Positions 49,755-59,282 of a DNA stretch of 64,000 nucleotides are shown in pieces (position 1 is the first letter of the stretch; every line of letters begins with the position of its first letter). The notes beneath the pieces are model-generated. The model worked only from the letters and a program-made list of their open reading frames with translations. It was not told where the DNA came from and did no database searches. Source of the stretch: Actinoplanes sp. M2I2 (GTDB taxonomy: Bacteria; Actinomycetota; Actinomycetes; Mycobacteriales; Micromonosporaceae); contig NZ_JALPVJ010000005.1 in the NCBI RefSeq assembly GCF_023544445.1, positions 1-64,000 of the forward strand. The letters run 5' to 3'. The position numbers were made by a program, and so were the translations under genes.

Positions 49755-50714
49755 GTGCCCCACCCCCGTACGAGGCTTCGGTTCCTCGTCGTCGCGGCGC
49801 TCGCCGTCGCGATCACCGGTTCGCTGGGGACCGCCGCGCACGCGGCGCCGTCCACCAGCGAGCTGAAGAAGCAGATCGAGACGGCGTCCAACAAGCTCGA
49901 GGACGTCACCGAGTCGTACAACCAGATGAACCTCAACCTGAAGAAGACCCAGGCTGACGAGAAGACGCTCCAGGCGTCGCTCAAGCCCGCCCAGGCCGCG
50001 CTGAAGGCCGCGAGCGGCAAGGTCGGCACGCTGGCCGCCACCTCCTACAAGCAGGGCCGTGTCGGCCCGATGACCGCGCTGCTCAGCGGTGGCCAGGACG
50101 GCGTGGTCGACCGGATCGCGTACCTGGACATGATCACCCGCTCCAACCAGCGCGACATCGACACCTTCACCGAGGCCACCGAGGGTTTCGCGACGCGCGA
50201 GGCCGCCCTCAAGGCGACCCGCACCAAGCAGACCGCTCAGGTGCAGGCGCTGGTCAAGCAGCGGACGGCGATCCAGAAGGACCTCAAACGGCTCTACAAG
50301 ATGCGTGAGACGGCCTTCGGCCAGGCGCAGGAGACCGGCGGCAAGTACACCGGCACGATCCCGAAGGTCTCCGGCAAGGCCGGTGCGGCCGTGACGTTCG
50401 CGTACAACCAGCTCGGCAAGCCGTACCTGTTCGGCGCGGACGGGCCGGGCAGCTTCGACTGCTCCGGTCTCACCTCGGCGGCGTGGGCGTCGGCCGGCAA
50501 GTCGCTGTCGCACCAGACCAAGGCGCAATGGAACGAAGTGACCCACATCAGCAAGGACGAACTGCAGCCGGGCGACCTCGTGTTCTACCGAAGTCTCGGG
50601 CACGTCGCGCTCTATGTGGGCGGTGGCCAGATCATCGACGCGCCGCACTCGGGCACCGTGGTGAAGAAGCGCGGGATGAACATCATGACCCCGTACGGCT
50701 ACGGCCGCGTCTGA
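49755..50714 (+). CDS. Secreted NlpC/P60 peptidoglycan hydrolase
   Basis: A 319-residue exported D,L-endopeptidase-like protein. Signal peptide ends near residue 30 ('GSLGTAAHAAPS'). Residues 33-195 form a long coiled coil ('LKKQIETASNKLEDVTESYN'), and residues 208-319 are the NlpC/P60 domain: Cys236 ('PGSFDCSGLTSAAW'), His283 ('SLGHVALYVGGG') and the polar third residue His298 ('IDAPHSGTV'). RipA-like hydrolases of this layout cut stem peptides during growth. GTG start. Controlled by the c-di-AMP riboswitch just upstream, followed by a strong hairpin. Confidence 0.93.
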   Translation: MPHPRTRLRFLVVAALAVAITGSLGTAAHAAPSTSELKKQIETASNKLEDVTESYNQMNLNLKKTQADEKTLQASLKPAQAALKAASGKVGTLAATSYKQGRVGPMTALLSGGQDGVVDRIAYLDMITRSNQRDIDTFTEATEGFATREAALKATRTKQTAQVQALVKQRTAIQKDLKRLYKMRETAFGQAQETGGKYTGTIPKVSGKAGAAVTFAYNQLGKPYLFGADGPGSFDCSGLTSAAWASAGKSLSHQTKAQWNEVTHISKDELQPGDLVFYRSLGHVALYVGGGQIIDAPHSGTVVKKRGMNIMTPYGYGRV

Positions 50715-50746
50715 CGCGACGCCCGGCGGTGACGCCGAAACCGGAT

Positions 50747-50776
50747 AAGGCCGGTACCCCTCGGGGTACCGGCCTT
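50747..50776. terminator. Hairpin terminator after the NlpC/P60 gene
   Basis: AAGGCCGGTACCCC (50747-50760) and its exact complement (50763-50776) form a 14-bp stem that ends in TTT on the plus strand. It lies 33 bases after the stop and before the convergent sigma-factor gene. Confidence 0.85.
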
Positions 50777-50816
50777 TCGCGTCTATGAGTAACGGGGGGG
50801 TGAGGCAGGGAGTGGG

Positions 50817-51821
50817 TCAGGCGGCCTGGAGGCCCTCGGCCCGAGCCAGCTCGCGCAGCCGGCCGAGCGCCTGGATCTCGAGCTGACGGATCCGCTCACG
50901 GCTCAGCGAGAAGCGCGAGGCCACCTCGGTGAGCGAGTGCTCGCGGCCGTCCTCGAGGCCGTAACGGGCCCGCATGATGCCCGCCGACCGGTCGTCGAGG
51001 TGGTTGAGCAGGCCCTCGATGCGCTGACGCTCCAGGGCGGTCAGCACGATCTCTTCCGGCGAGGGGGCGTCGCTGTCGGCGACCAGGTCGCCGAGGTTGG
51101 TGTCGCCGTCGTCGCCGACCGGGGTGTCCAGCGAAACCGTGTCCTGGGCCCAGCGGGTGAGCTCGTTGACGCGCTCGACGGTCACGCCGAGGGCGGTCGC
51201 GATCTGCTCGGGCTCGGGGTCGCTACCCAGCTCGCGGACGAGCTGACGGGTCACGTTCCGCATCCGGTTGACATCCTCGACCAGGTGCACGGGCAGACGC
51301 ACCGTGCGCTCCTGCTGGGCGATGGCCCGGCTGATCGCCTGACGCACCCACCAGGTGGCGTAGGTCGAGAACTTGTAGCCACGCTCGTAGTCGAACTTCT
51401 CGACCGCGCGAACCAGGCCGGTGTTGCCCTCCTGGATCAGGTCGAGCATCGGCATGCCCGAGCGCACGTAGCGCCGGGCGATCGACACGACCAGCCGCAG
51501 GTTGGCCCGGATGAACAGGTCCTTCGCCCGCCGCCCCTCGGTGACGAGGCGCTCCAGCTCTTCCCGGCTCACGCCGCGGCGATCCTTGCCCTCGTCGATC
51601 AGGAACTCGGCGTAGAGGCCGGCCTCGATCGACTTGGAGAGCTCGACCTCCTTGGCGGCGTCCAACAGCGGCGTCCGGGAGATCTCGTGCAAGTAGACGC
51701 CGACAAGGTCACGCTCCTCGGCGACCTGATCGGTCCGCATCACGGTGTTCTTCTCCACGTTGCCCACGGTCCCCTCATTGCCATCACTACTAACCCCGTT
51801 ACGGGTGATCCCTGTATCCAT
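50817..51821 (-). CDS. Group 2 RNA polymerase sigma factor (HrdD/SigB-like)
   Basis: A 334-residue sigma-70 protein lacking the long acidic region 1 of the primary sigma factor. Region 1.2 'DLVGVYLHEISRTPLLDAAK', region 2 'LIQEGNTGLVRAVEKFDYER' and 'GYKFSTYATWWVRQAISRAI', region 3 'VHLVEDVNRMRNVTRQLVRE', region 4 'EHSLTEVASRFSLSRERIRQ'. All are close to HrdB-like consensus, so the promoters recognised should overlap those of the housekeeping sigma. GGGGAGGAA lies six bases before the ATG. The leader is about 560 nt long with a terminator-like hairpin. Confidence 0.93.
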   Translation of the reverse strand: MDTGITRNGVSSDGNEGTVGNVEKNTVMRTDQVAEERDLVGVYLHEISRTPLLDAAKEVELSKSIEAGLYAEFLIDEGKDRRGVSREELERLVTEGRRAKDLFIRANLRLVVSIARRYVRSGMPMLDLIQEGNTGLVRAVEKFDYERGYKFSTYATWWVRQAISRAIAQQERTVRLPVHLVEDVNRMRNVTRQLVRELGSDPEPEQIATALGVTVERVNELTRWAQDTVSLDTPVGDDGDTNLGDLVADSDAPSPEEIVLTALERQRIEGLLNHLDDRSAGIMRARYGLEDGREHSLTEVASRFSLSRERIRQLEIQALGRLRELARAEGLQAA

Positions 51822-52386
51822 CAGTTCCTCCCCGTAACGTCCGCAGTTCGCACATTGCGGTTACTGGCATCTACACAACAAATGGCTGGCTGCACTGATT
51901 CCGGCTGGTGGGTCGAAAGTGTCACGAATGCCTGGGTGCTGGCTGAGAGCCGAGTGCGTAGTTGCTGAACAGGGCTCCTGCGCGCCGGCATTCGGCTCCC
52001 ACGCCTGCTGCTCGGTCGCGCAGACAGAGACATACCCGTCGCTTGCTTCATGACACCATCGGCCCCTCGTCCCTCACAGCGACCTCCATCACCAAAAACC
52101 TTGGGACGTCCGTCACCACCCAGTACGTTGCTCGGGCGCGCCAGGTTCACCGTGCTGGATCGACAGCTCCGGGACGGGACTGAAACAAAAGCATCACCAA
52201 AAAGATCCCGTCGCTTCGCCGAACGGGACCACCTGCCACAATGCGGCACACGGCGGCGCAGTTCACTAGCCCGTCCGGGTGACATACCCACGATGACGTC
52301 CTCTTCGACAACGGTTCGGAGCCGGTGGGCCATCCGCTTGGTGAGGTGACTAATCCCACAGAGGACGCCACCTCCCGCGGTGCACC
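51822..52386 (-). other. Long non-coding leader of the sigma-factor gene
   Basis: The 565 bp between the divergent sigma and SDR genes hold no convincing protein gene; the long minus-strand frames across it are Arg/Ser-rich. It contains a perfect 12-mer direct repeat, CATCACCAAAAA, at 52087-52098 and 52192-52203 (TTTTTGGTGATG on the minus strand), and a hairpin with a T-run at the second copy. This suits a regulated leader or a small RNA transcribed toward the sigma gene. Confidence 0.5.
52199..52228 (-). terminator. Intrinsic terminator-like hairpin in the sigma leader
   Basis: Read on the minus strand, TCCCG-T-TCG and CGA-CGGGA (52228-52206) form an eight-pair stem with one bulge and a six-base loop, followed by TC and then TTTTT. 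True T-tracts after hairpins are rare in such GC-rich DNA, so this one is notable. It lies about 380 bases before the sigma start. Confidence 0.55.
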
Positions 52387-53085
52387 ATGAACGGCATGAC
52401 TGACGGGCGTACGGCACTGATCACGGGCGGGACCGGTGGCCTGGGCGCCGCCACGGTGGCCGCCTTCGTCGCTGAGGGATGGCGTGTCGTCACGCCGGTG
52501 CGGCCGGGGTCGGCCGAGCGCCTCCCGAAGGGCGCTGTCGCCGTGGACGGCGACATGACGGTTGAGACGGATGTCACCGCCGCCGTCGCCGCGGCCACGG
52601 CCGATCCGGAGGCGTCGCTGCGCGCCGTCGTCAACCTGATCGGCGGCTTCGCGAGCGGGCCGTTGGTGGCCGAGACGCCGTGGAGCGATTTCGAAGCCCA
52701 GCTGCGGCTCAATCTGCGGCCGACCTACCTCGTCACTGCGGCGGCCCTGCCGGCCCTGGTGGAAGCGGGCGGCGGCAGCATCGTGTGCGTCTCGTCGCGG
52801 ACGGCCCTGGCGCCCTTTCCCGGGGCAGCCGGCTATGCCACCTCCAAGGCGGCCGTGATCGCCTTCGCCAACGCGGTGGCCGTGGAGTACCGCAAGCGGA
52901 ACGTGCGCTGCAACACGGTCGTGCCCAGCGTGATCGACACGGACGCCAACCGGGCGGCGATGCCGGACGCCGACCCCGCCCGCTGGGTGCGGCCCGAGCA
53001 GATCGCCCGCACGATCCTGTTCCTGGCCTCGGACGCGTCGGTCTCGACCAGCGGGGCGCAGATTCCGGTCTACGGGCAGGCCTGA
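52387..53085 (+). CDS. Short-chain dehydrogenase/reductase
   Basis: A 232-residue classical SDR: NAD(P) site 'ALITGGTGGLGAATVAAF', 'VVNLIGGF' in place of the NNAG strand, catalytic Ser in 'IVCVSSRTALAPF', Tyr and Lys in 'AAGYATSKAAVIAFANAVAV', and C-terminal 'LFLASDASVSTSGAQIPVYG'. The start may be the ATG at 52387 or the one nine bases later. Substrate not identifiable. Confidence 0.88.
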   Translation: MNGMTDGRTALITGGTGGLGAATVAAFVAEGWRVVTPVRPGSAERLPKGAVAVDGDMTVETDVTAAVAAATADPEASLRAVVNLIGGFASGPLVAETPWSDFEAQLRLNLRPTYLVTAAALPALVEAGGGSIVCVSSRTALAPFPGAAGYATSKAAVIAFANAVAVEYRKRNVRCNTVVPSVIDTDANRAAMPDADPARWVRPEQIARTILFLASDASVSTSGAQIPVYGQA

Positions 53086-53094
53086 CGCCAGGGC

Positions 53095-53146
53095 ACGTCT
53101 GGTGGATCACGTGGGAGCGAGGCGCCGCCCGTGACCCACCAGACGT
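53095..53146. terminator. Hairpin terminator between convergent genes
   Basis: ACGTCTGGTGG (53095-53105) pairs exactly with CCACCAGACGT (53136-53146). Inside it, further pairing between TCACGTGGG and CCCGTGA extends the stem. It starts nine bases after the SDR stop and ends four bases before the stop of the convergent kinase gene. Confidence 0.8.
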
Positions 53147-53149
53147 CTC

Positions 53150-53857
53150 CTAGAGAGCCTCGACCAGTTGGTAGCCGGCCGTGGCCAGCGCGGCCAGGAG
53201 TGGGGCGCCGGCCAGGATCAGGCTGCGGGCCAGCGGGCTGCGAGCCGGCTCGGGCAGGTCGGCCCGGCGGCGGAGCTCGGCGTGCAGCGCGGCCGACACC
53301 TGGTCGGGGGTGCCGTTCGCGTCGATCACGACGAAGTCGCGGAATTCCGGCAGGGAGAGGTAGGCCGCGCGGGCCGATTCCAGATACTCCATCGACTCGC
53401 TGTCGTAGCCACGCGCCTCGATCCGCTCGTACGCGACCCGGGGATCGACGTCGAGCAGGAACGTGAGATCGGGCTTCGGAAAGAAGTGGTAGGCCAGCCG
53501 GGCGCGGCGCTCGGCGGCCGGGGCGGCGTCGCGGGCCCGCAGGCTGGCGTACTGGCAGACGGCGTAGCGGTCCATCACCACCGTGCCGCCGGTGAAGCGC
53601 CGGCGCAGCAGGGTGCGCAGGATGGCCAGCCAGCGCAGCACCGACTCGACGAGCAGCATGCCGCGGCGGCCCAGCAGCTCGTCCGCGTCACGCTTGCCCA
53701 GCCGGACGGCGAGCCGCCCGAACCAGTGACGGCCACCGGCGTTGCGGCGATAGGCGACGCGCAGACCCGAGGCGCTCAGCTCGTCGGCCAGCCGGTGGGC
53801 CTGAGTCGTCTTGCCGGAGCCATCCATACCCACGAGCGCGATCGTGCGAAGGGTCAT
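53150..53857 (-). CDS. Thymidylate-kinase-like P-loop protein
   Basis: A 235-residue nucleoside-monophosphate-kinase-like protein. P-loop 'IALVGMDGSGKTTQAHRLAD', 'VVMDRYAVCQYASLRARDAA' (Asp-Arg-Tyr of the family), and 'PDLTFLLDVDPRVAYERIEA' near the LID. The last 25 residues are hydrophobic ('ARSLILAGAPLLAALATAGY'), which would anchor it to the membrane and is unusual for Tmk. It may be an accessory kinase rather than the essential dTMP kinase. ATG at 53857. Confidence 0.8.
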   Translation of the reverse strand: MTLRTIALVGMDGSGKTTQAHRLADELSASGLRVAYRRNAGGRHWFGRLAVRLGKRDADELLGRRGMLLVESVLRWLAILRTLLRRRFTGGTVVMDRYAVCQYASLRARDAAPAAERRARLAYHFFPKPDLTFLLDVDPRVAYERIEARGYDSESMEYLESARAAYLSLPEFRDFVVIDANGTPDQVSAALHAELRRRADLPEPARSPLARSLILAGAPLLAALATAGYQLVEAL

Positions 53858-54067
53858 GCCAACCAACGGTAACGGCAAGGCGCACGACCGGTTCACGGCC
53901 GGCGGCAGGGGACACCGCGTTTCCCCGGCGACGGTCGTCACGACGTACCAAAATGGGGTTTGCCGGGGGTTTTGCCCGGAGACTCGGGTGAGCGGCGATT
54001 CAAGGACAGGCGGCCAGGGTAGTCGTATCCGACACACCGAACCGCAAACGTCGACAGGGGGATCGTC

Positions 54068-54661
54068 ATGCCGCACCGCGTGGACGAGGGCCTGGCAACC
54101 ACGCTCAAAAAGGTCGCCTCGACTCTCAAGTCCGCCGGCATACCGTTCGCGCTAGGCGGGAGTTTCGCGGTCTATGCGCACGGCGGCCACTCGAGCGACC
54201 ACGACGTGGACTTCCTGCTGCGCGAGGAGGACCGGGATCAGGCTCTGGCCGAGCTGGGCAAGGTCGGGTTCCGCACCGAGCAGCCGCCCGAGGACTGGCT
54301 GGTCAAGGTCTACGACGAGGACCGGATGGTCGACCTCATCTATCGGCCGGTGGAGACACCGGTGACGCTGGAGACGCTGGCCGACACCGAGCAGATCTCC
54401 GTCGAGGCGATCTTCATGCCGGTGCTGTCGGCGACCCAGCTGATGATCCACAAGCTGCTCAGCTACAGCCAGCACTACTGCGATTTCGCGACCGGCCTGC
54501 CGGTGGCCCGCTCGCTGCGCGAGCAGATCGACTGGCCCCGGGTGCGCCGGGAGACCCGGAAGTCACCGTACGCCGAGGCGTTCCTCATCCTGCTCGACCG
54601 GCTGGACGTCGTCCCGTTGCCGGAGACGCAGCCGGACGGGGAAGCGCTGACCAATCACTGA
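54068..54661 (+). CDS. Nucleotidyltransferase-fold protein
   Basis: A 197-residue protein with an N-terminal pol-beta-like nucleotidyltransferase core: 'IPFALGGSFAVYAHGGHSSD' followed by 'HDVDFLLREEDRD', giving Gly-Gly-Ser and Asp-x-Asp. Such stand-alone proteins resemble AbiEii/MNT-type enzymes, but no antitoxin-like or HEPN partner is adjacent. Downstream genes (BON, phosphoesterase) are tightly packed with it, 10 bases and an ATGA overlap, so it belongs to a three-gene operon of unclear purpose. Confidence 0.8.
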   Translation: MPHRVDEGLATTLKKVASTLKSAGIPFALGGSFAVYAHGGHSSDHDVDFLLREEDRDQALAELGKVGFRTEQPPEDWLVKVYDEDRMVDLIYRPVETPVTLETLADTEQISVEAIFMPVLSATQLMIHKLLSYSQHYCDFATGLPVARSLREQIDWPRVRRETRKSPYAEAFLILLDRLDVVPLPETQPDGEALTNH

Positions 54662-54671
54662 GGGGGCCGGG

Positions 54672-54920
54672 ATGACCAGCGAAACCGATCTCGAGGCCGA
54701 GATCCAGCGTCTGCTGACCGAGCACGACCGGATATCCGAGCAGGGCATCACCGTGCAGCGCCGCGACCATCTGGTGGTGCTGGGCGGTGAGGTCGAGAGC
54801 ACGCAGCGCCGCGACGAGATCTGCCGGCAGATCACCGCGCACTTCCCGGACCTGGAGATCACGTGTGACATCGGGATCACCCGGGCGCAGGCGCCCAGCG
54901 AGGTGGAGGAGATTTCATGA
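54672..54920 (+). CDS. BON-domain protein
   Basis: An 82-residue protein that is one BON domain: 'QGITVQRRDHLVVLGGEVES' with 'TQRRDEICRQITAHFPDLEI'. It lacks a signal peptide, so unlike OsmY it should be cytoplasmic. GAGGGGGCC precedes the ATG. Stop overlaps the phosphoesterase start (ATGA). Confidence 0.8.
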   Translation: MTSETDLEAEIQRLLTEHDRISEQGITVQRRDHLVVLGGEVESTQRRDEICRQITAHFPDLEITCDIGITRAQAPSEVEEIS

Positions 54921-55663
54921 TCCGGATCGCCGCCGTGGGCGACGTCCACGTGGACAAGGACGTGGTGGGCCGCTACCGGCCCGCCCTCGAGGAGCTGCCG
55001 GACCGGGCCGACGCGCTCCTGATCGCCGGCGACCTCACCCGGCACGGCACCGTCGACGAGGCGCAGTGCTTCGCCAAGGAGTTCGGCGGGCTGGACGTGC
55101 CGGTCGTGGTGGTGCTCGGCAACCACGATCATCAGAGCGACCGGCAGGACGACCTCACCAAGGTGATCGAGGATGCCGGCATCACGGTGCTGGAGGGCTC
55201 CGCGACCGTGCTGGAGATCCGCGGGCAGCGGCTGGGCGTGGCCGGCACCAAGGGCTTCGGCGGCGGCTTCGCGGGGGCCTGCGCCAGCAACTTCGGCGAG
55301 CGCGAGATGAAGGACTTCGTCGGCACCACCGAGCGCTACGCCGAGGATCTCCGGCGCGCGCTCACGTCGGTGGAGTGCGACGCCCTGGTGGCTCTCACGC
55401 ACTACTCCCCCGTGCCCGAGACCCTGGTCGGCGAGCCGCTCGAGATCTACGCCTTCCTCGGCTGCTACCAGCTCGGACGATCGATCGACGCGGCGCCGGC
55501 GGCGCTGGCCCTGCACGGGCACGCGCACCACGGATCCGAGCGCGGGCGCACGCCCGGCGGGGTCCCCGTGCGCAACGTCGCGCACCCGGTGATCAAGCAG
55601 GCGTACAACGTCTACCAGCTGCTTTCCGAAGAGGTGGATACCACACTGGCGGCAGCCCGGTAG
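54917..55663 (+). CDS. Calcineurin-like metallophosphoesterase
   Basis: A 248-residue phosphoesterase with all dimetal motifs: 'AVGDVHVDK' (Asp-x-His), 'LIAGDLTRHG' (Gly-Asp), 'VVLGNHDHQS' (Gly-Asn-His-Asp), 'VALTHYSPVP' and 'ALHGHAHHGS' (Gly-His-x-His). Cytoplasmic. The substrate is not evident; relatives cut cyclic nucleotides or phosphodiesters. Its pairing with BON and nucleotidyltransferase genes appears fixed by overlap and spacing. Confidence 0.88.
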   Translation: MIRIAAVGDVHVDKDVVGRYRPALEELPDRADALLIAGDLTRHGTVDEAQCFAKEFGGLDVPVVVVLGNHDHQSDRQDDLTKVIEDAGITVLEGSATVLEIRGQRLGVAGTKGFGGGFAGACASNFGEREMKDFVGTTERYAEDLRRALTSVECDALVALTHYSPVPETLVGEPLEIYAFLGCYQLGRSIDAAPAALALHGHAHHGSERGRTPGGVPVRNVAHPVIKQAYNVYQLLSEEVDTTLAAAR

Positions 55664-55696
55664 GCAGGTTTCTGATTTTGAGGCACCGGGTATTCG

Positions 55697-55846
55697 ATGT
55701 TCATGGACCTAATCCTTTGGATCATCGCCGTCATCCTGGTCGTCGCCGGAATCCTCGCGCTCTTCCGTCGTCAGCTGCTCTGGGGCATCGTGCTGATCGT
55801 TGTCGGCCTCCTCGTGGGCCCCGGCGGCGTCAGCATCTTCTCCTGA
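55697..55846 (+). CDS. GPGG-motif small membrane protein (49 aa)
   Basis: A 49-residue protein with two hydrophobic segments, 'LILWIIAVILVVAGILALF' and 'LLWGIVLIVVGLLV', joined by Arg-Arg-Gln and ending 'GPGGVSIFS'. This matches a small actinobacterial membrane-protein type defined by the GPGG ending. Too short for usual gene calling. Followed by a hairpin 41 bases downstream. Function unknown. Confidence 0.8.
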   Translation: MFMDLILWIIAVILVVAGILALFRRQLLWGIVLIVVGLLVGPGGVSIFS

Positions 55847-55887
55847 CCGGTAGCAAGGCTCTCCACGACTCCATCCCCCACGACCGA

Positions 55888-55919
55888 GAACCGGGCCACC
55901 CTGAAGGGTGGTCCGGTTC
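55888..55919. terminator. Hairpin terminator
   Basis: GAACCGGGCCACCCT (55888-55902) pairs with AGGGTGGTCCGGTTC (55905-55919) through 14 Watson-Crick pairs and one G-T. Plus-strand bases after it are CCGTTTGT. It ends the unit that includes the GPGG protein gene. Confidence 0.75.
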
Positions 55920-56021
55920 CGTTTGTCCGCCTTGCCGCACTCGCGGTGCGATGCGCCTATGCGCAGGCCTGACTGAATCACTCGCGGAACGTCTTCGATC
56001 TTTCTCCGCGAGAGGTGCTCG

Positions 56022-56897
56022 GTGGCCGAGGTCCATCACTTCACATACGGCGTGTTCAACCCGATAGCCGCTTTCCTGCTCGCCTTCCTGGGCTCGTTCT
56101 TCGGCCTGCTCAGCACCGCCCGCGCCCGCGACGCCCGCACCCGGGGACGGCGCAACCGCTGGCTCCTCATCGCCGCGTTCGCCATCGGCGGCGGCGCCAT
56201 CTGGCTCATGCACTTCGCCGCCATGCTCGGCTTCGAGGTGCCGGCCAGCCCCGTACGCTTCGACGTCCCGATGACCGTGGCCAGCCTCGGCTTCGCGGTC
56301 GTCGCCGTCGGCGCCGGGCTGCTGACCGTCGGCCACGGCCGGACCAGCGCGCCCAAGACGATCGCGGCCGGCGTGCTGACCGGCGGCGGCGTGCTCGCCA
56401 TGCACTACACCGGCATGCTGGGCATGCACGTGGCCGGTGAGATGCGCTACGACCTGACGCTGGTCGCCGCGTCGGCGATCATCGCGGTGGTGGCTTCGAC
56501 GGCCGCGCTCTGGTTCACCGTCTCGGTGCGCGGCTGGATGCCGATCAGCGGCGCCGCGGTGATCATGGCGATCGCCGTGTGCGGCATGCACTACACCGGC
56601 ATGGCGGCCATGTCGGTGCACCTCGACCCGGGCCTGCTCGATCGCGTGGCCGGCTTCCGGCCGCTCACCATGATCCTGCCGATCACCCTGATCACCGCGG
56701 CCTCGATCATCGGGGTGGCGCTGAGCGCGCTGCAGGCGATGACCGAGGAGGAGTTCACCGACGGCGCGGGCACCCCGAGACGCGGAGTGCACGCCGAAGC
56801 CGGCACCCCCTGGTCGCTCAAGCAGGCGACGCTGGCCACGCCGGTCCGCCGCCCCTCGCCCCGCCCGGTTCCGATGCGCTCGCCCACCAACGGCTGA
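56022..56897 (+). CDS. MHYT-domain membrane sensor
   Basis: A 291-residue protein with seven membrane helices. Three MHYT-type motifs are visible: 'WLMHFAAMLGFEV', 'AMHYTGMLGMHV' and 'GMHYTGMAAMSVHLD'; the first has Phe-Ala in place of Tyr-Thr. MHYT domains are proposed to bind copper and sense oxygen or NO. No output domain (GGDEF/EAL) follows, only a Pro/Arg-rich tail, so the output partner is unknown. GTG start with AGAGG upstream. Confidence 0.9.
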   Translation: MAEVHHFTYGVFNPIAAFLLAFLGSFFGLLSTARARDARTRGRRNRWLLIAAFAIGGGAIWLMHFAAMLGFEVPASPVRFDVPMTVASLGFAVVAVGAGLLTVGHGRTSAPKTIAAGVLTGGGVLAMHYTGMLGMHVAGEMRYDLTLVAASAIIAVVASTAALWFTVSVRGWMPISGAAVIMAIAVCGMHYTGMAAMSVHLDPGLLDRVAGFRPLTMILPITLITAASIIGVALSALQAMTEEEFTDGAGTPRRGVHAEAGTPWSLKQATLATPVRRPSPRPVPMRSPTNG

Positions 56898-56917
56898 CGC
56901 TCCGGTACGTTCTCGGC

Positions 56918-57634
56918 ATGGCCCCCCGCATGCTTCTGTCGATGCCGCTGCACGCGATCACGGAGGTGTACGGCGAGGCGGGTCTGCGCGAGCGGTTCCT
57001 GCTCGAGCTGGAGACCTTCCCCGAGGCCGAGAGGACCCAGCTGATCGGGGCGCTCGACCTGGCCGCGCGCCTGCACGCCAACGACCGGCGAGTCCGCGAG
57101 CCCTACCTCAACCACCTGCTGCGGGTGGCCATCCGGATCATCAAGTACTACGGCGTACGGGACGTCGACGTGCTCACCGCGGCGCTGCTGCACGACGCGG
57201 TCGAGGACCACCCGGACGAGCTCGCGGGCACCAGCAAGGGCACCTTCACCGAGCTGACCGAGGGGGCCATCGCCGAGCTGGCGTCCCGCTTCGGCCCGCG
57301 GGTGGCCGAGCTGGTCCGCTCGGTCACCAACCCGGAGTACGACCCCGAGCGCGACCGCCACGAGCAGTACCGGGCGCACGTGGCGGCCAGCCTCGACCGC
57401 GATCCGTGGGCCCGCGTGATCAAGGTCTCCGACTTCACCGACAACGGGGTGGGCGTCGTCCACACCACCCCGGAGAAGGCGCTCTCGGCGGCCCGCAAGT
57501 ACCGTCCGCTGGTGCCGAAGCTGCGCGAGCTGGTCGGCCGGCCGGACACGCCGCTCTCGATCGCCGCCAAGGACCACATCCTCGACCAGCTCGACCTGGC
57601 CGAGGAGAGATTCGCCTGCATCCTGGACGGCTGA
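56918..57634 (+). CDS. HD-domain hydrolase related to RelA/SpoT hydrolases
   Basis: A 238-residue HD protein. 'PYLNHLLRVAIRIIKYYGVR' carries the first His, 'VLTAALLHDAVEDHPDEL' is the His-Asp plus the ED of the RSH hydrolase signature (HD-x-V-E-D), and 'DPWARVIKVSDFTDNG' supplies the later Asp. It has no synthetase domain, so it could be a small alarmone hydrolase. Several insertions differ from MESH1-type enzymes, so a different nucleotide is possible. It starts 20 bases after the MHYT gene. Confidence 0.78.
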   Translation: MAPRMLLSMPLHAITEVYGEAGLRERFLLELETFPEAERTQLIGALDLAARLHANDRRVREPYLNHLLRVAIRIIKYYGVRDVDVLTAALLHDAVEDHPDELAGTSKGTFTELTEGAIAELASRFGPRVAELVRSVTNPEYDPERDRHEQYRAHVAASLDRDPWARVIKVSDFTDNGVGVVHTTPEKALSAARKYRPLVPKLRELVGRPDTPLSIAAKDHILDQLDLAEERFACILDG

Positions 57635-57656
57635 GGACAGGCTCTAGCCTGGAAAC

Positions 57657-59282
<1,626 letters not shown>

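Noticed and set aside
54068..54661. MNT-HEPN toxin-antitoxin pair
   Set aside because: The nucleotidyltransferase has no HEPN neighbour; the adjacent genes are BON and metallophosphoesterase.
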